In this document: in pieces, positions 49,143 to 58,365 of the stretch | How positions within the stretch are numbered: the first letter of the stretch is position 1 | Layout of the letters: every line of letters starts with the position of its first letter | From: Smittia aterrima | Lineage: Eukaryota; Arthropoda; Insecta; Diptera; Chironomidae | Length of the DNA: 64,000 nucleotides | Assembly: GCA_033063855.1 (NCBI GenBank) | Contig: CP093829.1 | Coordinates: forward strand, 3,234,243 to 3,298,242 | Direction of reading: 5' to 3' | Made by a program: the position numbers and the translations under genes | Notes under the pieces: model-generated | What the model was told of the DNA's origin: nothing | What the model saw: the letters and a program-made list of their open reading frames with translations, nothing else | Database searches by the model: none

Positions 49143-51619
49143 ATGGATCTTGAGAATATTTATTGGTTAATTCTTTTAGTGCTTTCGCTGATTTCAAATG
49201 GCGTCTCAAGTTATAGCTTCTTGGTAAAACTTCCTGATAATTCAGTTCCACTTTGTGAGTTCATCTTCGATTGTTGTTTGTCACTTAATTAAAATGTTTT
49301 TCTCAACTCAGCATACGAATCAGAAGAATCGAACGAATCAAAGAATAAGACACAATATTTCACTTCTGAACGAATTCAACTTAATTGGGTCGAGGCATTT
49401 ACGTTCTGTCAAGCCAATGGATTGCGCTTAGCAAAATTCCCAGTTGAGATAGAAAAGGATTTGAGAAATATTACCAACTTACCTCACAATGAAGTATTTT
49501 TCGATGGATCGAATGTTCTCTCTCAGAGACCTTGCGTAAAGTGGTTTCAAGGAGAGATTAGAAATGTTTCTTGCACAGCAGAAAAATCTAATTTCCTTTG
49601 CGAGACAATCGATGAAGTGTCTGACATCTACGCTTCTACTAGGACTTTCCCAGAACTCGACCCAGGGTCAAATTTGTTATTAAAACACATCGGAGATTAC
49701 AGTAAGTGCGAGAAGTGATAAGAAGCGGCATTTGCTCATATTTTGCTTTAATTTTTGCAGATGAGTCAGCTCAAGTTATAAAGAAATATTACATTGGAAG
49801 TTCCGATCTTTCGTTGACGTTTGCGGACTCTGCGATGTTCTGCCAAAGCATGAACATGATGATTGCATCGCCAGAGAATAAATTGGAGTTCACAAATCTG
49901 AAACAACTTTTGAATTCCACGCAAGTCAAATGGAATCAGTTACAATTCCACACAATTCCATCAAAACAAAATCCATTTGTGAATGATTGCTACGTTTTCG
50001 ATAAAATTAATGAAGCAGTGATAAAAGTTTCTTGCATCTCCCGAGGCCAAGTTTTATGTGAAAGAAGTATTCACTCCACCATTAGCCAACATGGAACTCA
50101 TGAGGACACAAGATTCGTTAAACCTTTCATGACCATCTACGTCAATTCAACAGAAGGTTTGATGACAAAAAAAATTTATAAGAACCAGAACTTCCTGAAA
50201 ACATCTTGGCTTGGAGCTCATCACATTTGCAAGTCATTTGGATTGGATTTGTTTGTTCCTGAAAGCGAATATGAATTCCAAAAAGTGAAAAGATTTTTTG
50301 ACGCTACGCTTGCGTGGGATGCCGAATTTGATAAAAATTTCGATGAGTTCTTTATTGGAGCAACAAATTTGGGGTCATCGAGATGGTACTCAATCATAAA
50401 CAGCGAGCCACTGAACTATAATCTTAACTTCTCATCGGAAACTTCAGATGATGATGCGAATTGCGCGATGATGCAATTCGTGAGCGGGGAATTCCAAACA
50501 GTGAAAGTCAATTGTCAACTTCTCAGAACGAACTTTTTTTGTCAACAAAGATTTTTCGAATCAAAACATGAAGCTATCGAGACTGAAGCTGTCTTTCTAT
50601 CGGAAAGTGATGAAGATGTCGACAATGAGCCTACGTTTATGTTATTGTTCGCGAAAGTTCCTGGTAAGAGCTCAAAGATTTACTCTAGTCTTATAGTTAA
50701 CTTGACAGTTTTCTTTCCTTCAGATCATCCTCTTGTTGAGGCTCCAATAACTTCACGAATGACAGCATCATGTGAACGTCAAAAGGATATTTTTAATGAC
50801 GAGGGACAATATTTGAAAACAGCTTGCTTGCGAGATTTTCCAACGAGTCGCGAGGAAGGTTGCTCTAGCATTGGAATGAATTTGTACTTCATCGATTCTG
50901 AAGTAGTTAAGAGAGAAGTTCTAAGCTTTGCCACGAATAAATTCGGAATTGGAGGAGGATCCGTACTCTGGGTAGAATTTAAGAGAGTCGAAGGAGATAA
51001 TTATCCGACTTATGCTTATGAATCTTATTGTCCAATCATAAGAGCTTGGGGTAACTTCGAAACTGCCTACTATTCTTGCAACACTAAAATGTTCAGCATT
51101 TGTGAATACCAGAAGCCTCAAGGTAGCGTGGAGAGAATAACGATCACAACAACCACAACAACCAATGACGAAGAAATTGATTCATCAACAAGAACAAATG
51201 ATGAGATTTTAGAAGAAAACAATCAAAAGAATGAGTCAACTTCTGAAATTCCAGAAGAATACAACAGTTCAGACTATGAACTCTTCTCAGAAGACTATGA
51301 AGAAAAAGATTCTACAATCAGAACCAATGAACAAAGTTCAGAGCAAGCAGCTGCGGTTACAGAGACTTCAAACTTAAATTTGGAAGATTCTAATGTCATT
51401 GAAAGCGATTCTTCAGGAGATGAAAATGATTCATCAACCAGAACAAATGATGAGACTACAGAGCAAATCACAACTTCCACTGAAGCTTTTAATCTACATG
51501 CAGATTTAGATGCAAAAGAAAATAATCGAGAGAACACCCGTTCTCAAATAGCTGACGATTATTTGTACGAATACGATTATGGTAATCCATCAGTTAATTT
51601 AAAATCCGATAATTATTGA
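49143..51619 (+). CDS. Secreted multi-domain C-type-lectin-like protein, copy 1
   Basis: Predicted secreted protein of 766 residues. Exons: 49143-49254, 49312-49701, 49761-50663 and 50724-51619. A signal peptide (IYWLILLVLSLISNGVSS) precedes four CTLD-like modules. Module 1 is residues about 38-165 (NWVEAFTFCQANGLRLAKF ... FLCE). Module 2 is about 168-270 (FADSAMFCQSMNMMIASPEN ... VLCE). Module 3 is about 290-433 (TSWLGAHHICKSFGLDLFVP ... FFCQQ). Module 4 is about 475-606 (GCSSIGMNLYFIDSE ... FSICEYQ). None shows the EPN/QPD sugar motif or the WND calcium motif, so classic calcium-dependent sugar binding is doubtful. Residues 607-766 form an acidic Ser/Thr-rich tail with a repeated DSSTRTNDE motif and acidic tyrosine clusters. 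The 60-base last intron has no stop in frame. An immune or matrix role is plausible but inferred. Confidence 0.82.
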
Positions 51620-51709
51620 ATTGATTCAATTCGAATCCTCGGAATATAAAATTGAAGACTCTGACGATGACTGAAGTATCCGATATTGTTGTAAAGCTCC
51701 ATCTGGCAT

Positions 51710-51715
51710 AATAAA
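51710..51715 (+). terminator. Polyadenylation hexamer of lectin gene 1
   Basis: AATAAA about 90 bases after the stop, inside the shared 3' flank of the duplication. At the matching point in copy 2 the word is lost (TATAACAGA). Confidence 0.5.
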
Positions 51716-51770
51716 GATTCTTACGAAGTTTCCTCAAACAAATCTCTTTAAGATTTCTACTTTTACGAAA

Positions 51771-52003
51771 GTTCTTATCAACTAGTTTACCCCGTGCGGC
51801 GTCGGGACGAATCTCTTTGAGTATTCAATTTTTTTTGGAAATTTCCCGAAGTTTTCCCGAGTTTTTCTGAGTTTTTTCGAAGATTTGGGTTCATGCACAA
51901 CGATGCCTAATTCTTTTTTTCGCCGCCAATTGCGCTAAAGTCGAGCGTTACGCCACAGAATGAAAGAATCAATTTCACATCAAGCCAATTTATATTATTA
52001 TAT
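51771..52003. other. Spacer between lectin copies, unique to this junction
   Basis: About 230 bases without coding potential between the two duplication units. It contains a GC-rich patch (GTGCGGCGTCGGGACG) and irregular short repeats of the form TTTCCCGAGTTTT. It is not present at the matching place after copy 2. It could be the duplication junction or an element fragment; I recognise no element. Confidence 0.4.
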
Positions 52004-52079
52004 TCGCGAGCAAATAAAAAGCGACACAGAAAGTTTGAATCGCACATACAAGTGAAGTGATTCAAACAGAGACGAAGTG
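52004..52079 (+). promoter_or_regulatory. Putative core promoter and 5' UTR of lectin gene 2
   Basis: Nearly identical to the 49064-49142 stretch, including the CAAATAAAAAGCG word and the bases up to the ATG, with only a few changes. Confidence 0.4.
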
Positions 52080-54240
52080 ATGGATCTTGAGAATATTTAT
52101 TGGTTAATTCTTTTAGTGCTTTCGCTGATTTCAAATGGCGTATCAAGTTATAGCTTCTTGGAAAAACTTCCTGATAATTCAGTTCCACTTTGTGAGTTCA
52201 CATTCGAATGTTGTTTGTCACTTAATTAAAATGTTTTTCTCAACTCAGCATACGAATCAGAAGAATCGAACGAGTCAAAGAATAAGACACAATATTTCAC
52301 TTCTGAACGAATTCAACTTAATTGGGTCGAGGCATTTACGTTCTGTCAAGCCAATGGATTGCGCTTAGCAAAATTCCCAGTTGAGATAGAAAAGGATTTG
52401 AGCAATATTACCAACTTACCTCATTCTGAAGTATTTTTCGACGGATCAAATGTTCTCTCCCAGAGACCTTGCGTAAAGTGGTCTCGACGAGTGATTAGAA
52501 ATGTTTCTTGCACAGCAGATTTTTCTAATTTCCTTTGCGAGACAATCGATGAAGTGTCTGACATCTACGCCTCTACTGGGACTTTCCCAGAACTCGACCC
52601 AGGGTCAACTTTGTTATTAAAACACATCGGAGATTACAGTAAGTGCGAGAAGTGATAAAAAGCGGCATTTGCTTATTTTTTGCTTTATTTTTGCAGAAGA
52701 GTCATCTCAAGTTATAAAGAAATATTACATTGGAAGTTCCGATCTTTTGTTGACTTTTGCGGACTCCGCGATGTTCTGCCAAAGCATGAACATGATGATT
52801 GCATCGCCAGAGAATAATATGGAGTACACAAATCTGAAACAACTTTTGAACTCTACGCAAGTCAAATGGAATCAGTTACAATTTCACACAATTCCATCAA
52901 AACAAAATCCATTTGTGAATGATTGCTACGTGTTCGATAAAATTAATGAAGCAGCGAAAAATGTTTCTTGCATCTCACGAGGCCAAGTTTTATGTGAAAG
53001 AAGTATTAACTCCACCATTAGCCAACATGGAACTCATGAAGACACAAGATTCGTTAAACCTTTCATGACCATCAACGTCAATTCAACAGAAGGTTTCATG
53101 ACAAAACATCTCTTTAAGAACCAGAACTTCCTGAAAACATCTTGGCTTGGAGCTCATCACATTTGCAAGTCATTTGGATTGGATTTATTTGTTCCTGAAG
53201 GCGAATTTGAATTCCAAAATGTGAAAAAAAAATTTGCAGCTACGCTTGGGTTGGATGCCGATTTTGATGTAAATTTCGATGAGTTCTTTATTGGAGCAAC
53301 AAAGTTGGAGTCGTCAAGATGGTACTCAATCATAAACAGCGAGCCACTGAACTATGATCTTAACTTCTCATCGGAAACTTCAGATGATGATGAGAATTGC
53401 GCGATGATGCAATTCGTGAACGGAGAATTACAAACAGTGAAAGTCAATTGTCAACTTATTATAACGAAGTTAATTTGTCAACAAAGATTTTTCGAATCAA
53501 ATGTATCGGAAAGTGATGAAGATGTCGACAATGGGCCTACGTTTGCATTAACATTCATAAAAGTTCCTGGTAAGAGCTCAAAGATTTACTCTAGTCTTAT
53601 AGTTAACTTGACAGTTTTTTTTCCTTCAGATCGTCCTCTTATTGAATCTCCAATAACTCCAAGAATGACAGCATCATGTATAAGTCCAAAAGATATTTTT
53701 AATGACGAGGGACGTTATTTGAAAACAGCTTGCTTGCGAGATTTTCCAATGCGTCGCGAGAAAGGTTGCTCTAGCATTGGAATGAATTTGTTCTTCATCG
53801 ATTCTAAAGAAACTAAGAGAGAGATTCTAAGCTATGCAACGAGTATTTTCGGAAAAACTCCGGTATTAGAAATCTGGATAGATTTCAACAGACTCGAAGA
53901 AGATAATTATCGTAGTTACGGCTATTCTGAATCTTATTGTCCAATATTAGGTGCTTGGAAACGTTATGACTTTGTAACTTCCTACTGTTATTGCGACCGT
54001 ATTTTGTTCAGCATTTGTGAATACCAGAAGCCTCAAGGTAGCGTGGAGAGAATAACAAACACAACAACCACAGAAGTTTCAAATGCCAATTCAAAAAATT
54101 CCGAAGTCATAGAAAATGAGAATGACTCTTCAGAAGATGAAAATTATTCATTTTTATTTATAAAAAAAAAGCATACTCAATACATCAAATTTCCTCGTGA
54201 TCGACTTGCAAAAAAAACCCTCTCATTCAGTAGAAAGTGA
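52080..54240 (+). CDS. Secreted multi-domain C-type-lectin-like protein, copy 2
   Basis: Close tandem paralogue of the preceding lectin gene, 661 residues as read. Exons: 52080-52191, 52249-52638, 52697-53569 and 53630-54240; exons 1 and 2 are exactly the length of copy 1's. The signal peptide and four CTLD-like modules are kept. Module 4 is the most changed, for example FGKTPVLEIWIDF where copy 1 has FGIGGGSVLWVEF. The acidic tail is short (EVIENENDSSEDENYS), then turns into an unrelated basic stretch (FIKKKHTQYIKF ... SFSRK) read from inserted DNA. The ancestral tail survives downstream as a relic. The gene has no AATAAA near the expected site and may use an ectopic one (GAATAAAAGG near 54347). 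It is probably expressed, since module Cys residues and frames are kept, but with an altered C-terminus. Confidence 0.78.
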
Positions 54241-54442
54241 GCGTCAATTGTGGTAAATCGCTGCTTGACGGAAGGTTGGTAATATTCTTTAAGTTCTTTC
54301 GAAGTTGAGTTCGGGGAAAATTGTGAAAATTTTTAAGTTCAAATTGAATAAAAGGAATTTGAAAAGTGAAATTTCGTGTTTTTTCTAGTGACAAACTTCT
54401 CAGATTTTCAGTGTTCCGCGTAAAGGTATCTTGTCAGATACT
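54151..54442. mobile_element. Roughly 290-base insertion in the tail of lectin copy 2
   Basis: Aligning the copies by eye, they match up to GATGAAAATTATTCAT and again from AATGAGACTACA. The DNA between is absent from copy 1. It has an A-run near the left edge and AATAAA inside, but no terminal inverted repeats or target duplication that I can see. The element type is therefore unknown and it may be non-mobile inserted DNA. Confidence 0.4.
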
Positions 54443-54630
54443 ACAATGAGACTACATAGCAAATCACAACTTCAACTGAAGCTTCTAATCTAAATGCAGA
54501 TTTAGATGCAGAAGAAAACAATCAAGAGAATGGGTTAGATGACGATTATTTGCACGAATATGGTAATCCATCCGATTATTATCAATTCGAATCCTCGGAA
54601 TATAAAATTAAAGACTCTGACGATGACTGA
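54443..54630 (+). pseudogene. Relic of the ancestral acidic tail of lectin copy 2
   Basis: The sequence matches copy 1's tail (QITTSTEA ... NLNADLDAEENNQEN ... DDDYLHEYGNPS) but is cut off from the gene by the insertion. It carries an in-frame TAG at 54457-54459 where copy 1 has GAG. Beyond the point where copy 1 stops, it stays open to an acidic end (YQFESSEYKIKDSDDD, then TGA), which probably shows the ancestral C-terminus. Confidence 0.65.
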
Positions 54631-54890
54631 AGTACCGATATTGTTGTAAAACTCCATCTGGTATAACAGATTTTTTACGAAGTTTCCTCAAACAAATCTC
54701 TAAGATTTCATGAAAAGTTCACAACTGTTGATTTTCCATTTTCTCAAAACCATTAATTTAAAAGTACTAATTTAAAAGTGAGGAAATTAACGCTTTTAAT
54801 TTGGTGAATTGATTCGATTTGGCGAAAATTTTTGTACAATATTTTTTTCACGAATAAATTCAGTTCATGAAAAATATTTAAAAGATTAAA

Positions 54891-55650
54891 ATGTTTTTAA
54901 TTAAATTATTGACAATCGCGAATTTTTTAAACGAAGTTATAGGCCACAATTACTTTGCGAGCTACTTAGCCGATGTTGCAGCAGCAAATCATTCAAATCA
55001 TGTTGGCTGCGACTTCACTACAGATATTTTCGATACTTCGGGAGTTTACTTGAAAAGTGTTTGTCAGTCATCTCAATTTTCGATGTACGACGAAGCGTGT
55101 GTCGAGCTAGGAATGAATTTATTCATCATTACCACTCCCGAAGTTACTACTCAAATTCTAAGCTTCGCGACGTATATTTATGGCGCTAGCGGTGGTGCCA
55201 GACTTTGGGTTAATGGAAAGGAAGATGAGAATGGCAAGTGGTTCACGTTCGATGGGATAAGCAAACAACCTTTGATGTCAGGTTTCATTTCACTTCGGGA
55301 TTTGAAGCCGAAGAAACGTAAACACAAACATATTGATGAGGAGTAAGCACAAACATCCTAAAAGGCTCACGTCTTAAAAAATATCTAAAAATGTCAATTA
55401 TTTTATGAAATTTAGTGAAAGACATTGCTTAACGGTGAGTTCTTACTGGCAATTTGAAGTCAATTACGACCTTTGCGATGACATGCTGTACAGCTTCTGT
55501 GAGTACAAGGAACCCTCGTTGACTACGTCAGCTTCAATTGCCCATGACGACAGCTTACCGCTTACGACCGAAGAAGCAGAATTCGATGACTATCAAGAAA
55601 ATCAAGAGTTTCGAGAATACTCAAGGAGAAAAAAGTTTGGAACTCGATAA
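54891..55650 (+). CDS. Single-domain C-type-lectin-like secreted protein
   Basis: Third lectin-like gene of the cluster, 228 residues. Exons 54891-55342 and 55416-55650 join in frame across a 73-base intron (donor GAGTAAGC read as GA|GTAAGC). A signal peptide (MFLIKLLTIANFLNEVIG) is followed by one CTLD that resembles module 4 of the larger genes: Cys-rich start (VGCDFTTDIFDTSGVYLKSVC), ACVELGMNLFIITTPEV, ILSFATYIYG, LWVNGKED and MLYSFCEYKEP at the end. A basic patch (KPKKRKHKHIDEDE) lies in the loop spanning the splice join. The tail is short and acidic and ends in RRKKFGTR. No EPN/QPD motif is seen. An earlier donor (AAACGTAAAC) gives an immediate stop, which supports the join chosen. Confidence 0.75.
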
Positions 55651-55683
55651 ATGGAAGCGATAGATTTCAATCTCATTCATAAA

Positions 55684-55689
55684 AATAAA
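55684..55689 (+). terminator. Polyadenylation hexamer of the single-domain lectin gene
   Basis: AATAAA 33 bases after the stop. Confidence 0.5.
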
Positions 55690-56932
55690 CAAATTTAAAA
55701 CATCAAAGTAAGCTCGAAGCGAGAAACAATTTTCAGCGTAAAAATTTCCATTCAAAATAAGTTTAATTCAGTTATGCAAATCTGTTTACTTCGCTAATTA
55801 ACGTCCAACAATTGAATTCAATTTTGATTTGAAAGGAAGAAGCTCTCGACTGAAGTCATAACTTTACATAAAGTAATTGAATTTTTTTCTCTTCTCGATA
55901 ACTTTCAGCAATTAGAATTCAATTTTCCGAGTTTTCGAAGACTACGTTGCGAATTTCCATTTTCATGTCAGTCTCGACTCTTTGAAGTTACGTCATTTCT
56001 GAACATCTCCCTCAACAAGTAGAGAGATCAAGTCGAAAATTGCTTCGTCGTTGAAAGATTTCTTCAATATCTTTCGCTCTGAAACGACTAACGGCTTAGC
56101 GATGATGCTGTAGCGAAATTGAAAGAATCAACAGAGAACGAAGCGAGAATGATTTTCAAGTGTGAAACGCAAAACTTTTATTGAAGTATTTTAATTATTT
56201 GCTAATTAAGCTTTTTCACTGTTGCCTTTTCATTCAAAGTTTAATGAAAACTTCTGCCTCTTACTTAATTATATTCTCTACCTTTTCTTCTTTTCATCAA
56301 AGAAGTTCCGGATAAAAGAAATTCTTTTCACTAAGAGCGATAGCGTGTTCTTTCTAGAAAAGTTTGAAGAAGAAAAAAAGAATTCCCGGGATGATCTTTC
56401 TTTCCATCGCTTTAATAGCTCGCATTGTTCGCGTCTAGAGCTGCTGGCGATGATGAGGAAATAAACTGTTGTTGATGGTGGTTTCAAAATATCTTCTCAC
56501 TAAGCTTTTGTGGGATATTTTCTGTTGCAGACCGAAGCTGCAAACTTCCTTTTGATTAAAATCGAGCTCTCGGAGAGGAAGTAGAAGCAGAAACTGGATG
56601 AATTCTTTATGCTCTCGTAAAACATGACCCAAATGTGCATATTTGCATAATTCCTTCACGACTCGAGGCGAAAGGAAGCGAAGGAAGCCATTCTTGCTGA
56701 AAAAGCTTTGCCAGTTGGCAGTTTGATGATAAAGTTAGCAATAAAAGTTTCTGTTTTTTGTGTCTGAGGGATAGACTGAAGGGTGACCAAGTCATTAAGA
56801 TTGTTTCTAGTTCCTTAACATTCGTCCATTCAAATTCCTTTCTCTAGTCACCGAAATCTACTAAAAGGAAAGTTAAACCGACAGGAAACTTGTGCAAGAA
56901 AAGAAAAACTTTTCAGGTGGAAACAAACAAAT
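55690..56932. other. Intergenic, no supported gene
   Basis: About 1.2 kb between the lectin cluster and the convergent serine protease homologue. Only short, motif-free open frames are seen. Confidence 0.6.
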
Positions 56933-56938
56933 TTTATT
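56933..56938 (-). terminator. Polyadenylation hexamer of the serine protease homologue
   Basis: AATAAA on the minus strand about 45 bases after the stop. Confidence 0.5.
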
Positions 56939-56982
56939 TGACGTAGATAAATAGAGAAGCTGGCGACGAGAGCTGTTCATTT

Positions 56983-58365
56983 CTAATTCTGTGTAGTGTC
57001 GTTATAGTTAACAACAGTCGATATCCAATCAAGGAAAGTGCCAATCTTCACGTAAACCGCAGGGTATTCGGATGGATCAATAAAGTCCTGAAAGCGATCA
57101 GTAATTAAATAAGACAACGTATCAATTAAAAGTTCGTTAATTTACATCGTCAGTTTCAGCGTACGACCGCAGGCCAACAACAAACAAGCGACCATTGTGA
57201 GACGTGAACAAAGGATTTCCGATGTCACCCGTACAATCATCGCCACTCTCGTCCCACACGCAAAACTCTTGATGCGAAATCATCATTTGTTTCCTCGAGA
57301 AGAACTGCTTGCAATCGAATGTTGATAGCGGTGCCTGCAAGTTGGTCAAACAATGTTAGTTCACCTGAAAACGATAAATGTCGATGTTTAACGTTACCGC
57401 AAACTCTAATGTAACATCTGCTGGCATTTTGTTATTCGATCGCTTGCAGAGGTGCGTCTGAAGTTCTTTGAAGTTGTAATTGTCGGAGATCGGAAGGCAA
57501 GCGGGTCGAATTATGTCAGTGAACGTGACCGACTCTTTCAGCTTGATCAATGCTAAGTCCCTTTTTTTGTGGTAGAAAATCTCGTCAACTTCCACTTCGA
57601 TTGAGTGACTTTTGTCACGATTAGCAAACTTATTCCAAGTCACGAAATCGCCAAGCCTTACCGACGAAACCGTCCAAAATGATTCGGAATGATAAATCGA
57701 TGAGACGGTTGCCAAAACAAAGTTCTCCGATATCAGAACCCCTTTGCTTAAGGATCGCTTTCTCTTCGTGGAACTACTCTCGTAAGGATTTGTGTGGACG
57801 AGAATCGCGATGAACGGAATGTCGTCGCCAATTCTCTCGCCACAGTTACGGACGTGAAGGGATTTCATTGTAGATTTAATTTCCACGGCGATTGAAGGCA
57901 TCCCACCTACGATTGACGACTCAATTGACGACGCTTCCGTTTCATTGGAAAGCTTCACAACTGTTGATTCGATATCGACTGCTGTTATGTTCTCGACCGC
58001 CGTCGTCGACCCATTTGTCTCCTCATCAATTAAACTCGTAGCCGTCGTGGGCGTTGTACTTTTCCTCGTAAATCGCCATCGTTTCGTGATTTTCTCGCTT
58101 GGCGATGATGTTGCTTCATCGGATTCGGAAGCTAAAATGGGAACGAGTGAGAAATAAATAAATTCACTTTGCGATAAAAGGATGAGAAGCTTGAATGATG
58201 TCAGAAGTGCGTAAGTAAATATTATCATCTCCATTATGCTCAGCTCGGATAGCTTTCGATATCTTCACGTCGCATTTGAATATTTCCTCAATTTCTCATA
58301 CCGCAGAGTGCGATGAATCCAACGAAAAGCGTCAGAGAAATGAACAGAAATGATTTAGAGAACAT
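56983..58365 (-). CDS. Trypsin-fold serine protease homologue, probably inactive
   Basis: Secreted S1-family protein of 363 residues. Exons (minus): 58302-58365, 57398-58131, 57146-57334 and 56983-57087. Exon 1 encodes a signal peptide (MFSKSFLFISLTLFVGFIALC). A 90-residue Ser/Thr-rich region with several N-glycosylation sites follows; no CLIP domain is visible. The protease-like domain starts around NCGERIGDDIPFIAILVH. The catalytic triad is broken: the His motif reads VLATVSSIYHS instead of TAAHC, and the Ser motif reads GDDCTGDIGNPLF instead of GDSGGPL. The Asp region is kept (RDLALIKLKE, then IRPACLPIS). The IVGG activation site is also absent. Such homologues act as cofactors in insect melanisation and clotting; that role here is inference. 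An alternative acceptor 30 bases upstream of exon 3 meets a stop at once. Confidence 0.82.

Larger units (their letters stand above)
49064..51770 (+). repeat. Tandem duplication unit 1 (lectin gene 1)
   Basis: About 2.7 kb from just before the promoter to a shared 3' flank ending in CTCAAACAAATCTCT. It matches unit 2 (52004-54705) across promoter, exons, all three introns and 3' flank, with few changes in exons 1-3 and heavy change in the tail region. Confidence 0.85.
52004..54705 (+). repeat. Tandem duplication unit 2 (lectin gene 2)
   Basis: Second copy of the 2.7 kb unit. Compared with unit 1 it has lost 30 bases near the end of exon 3 and much of the acidic tail. It has gained roughly 290 bases (54151-54442) that split the tail from its 3' flank. 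Confidence 0.85.

Noticed and set aside
49060..49251. Minus-strand frame of 63 codons that recurs at 51907-52188
   Set aside because: It is the antisense shadow of the lectin signal-peptide exon and promoter; it recurs only because the unit was duplicated.
54420..54442. Small hairpin GTATCT...AGATAC at the right end of the insertion in lectin copy 2
   Set aside because: Six-base stem only, not matched at the left end, so it does not define a transposon terminus.
57356..57400. Read-through end of the serine protease homologue exon 2
   Set aside because: The frame meets a stop soon after the donor; the spliced model restores a normal trypsin-fold C-terminus.
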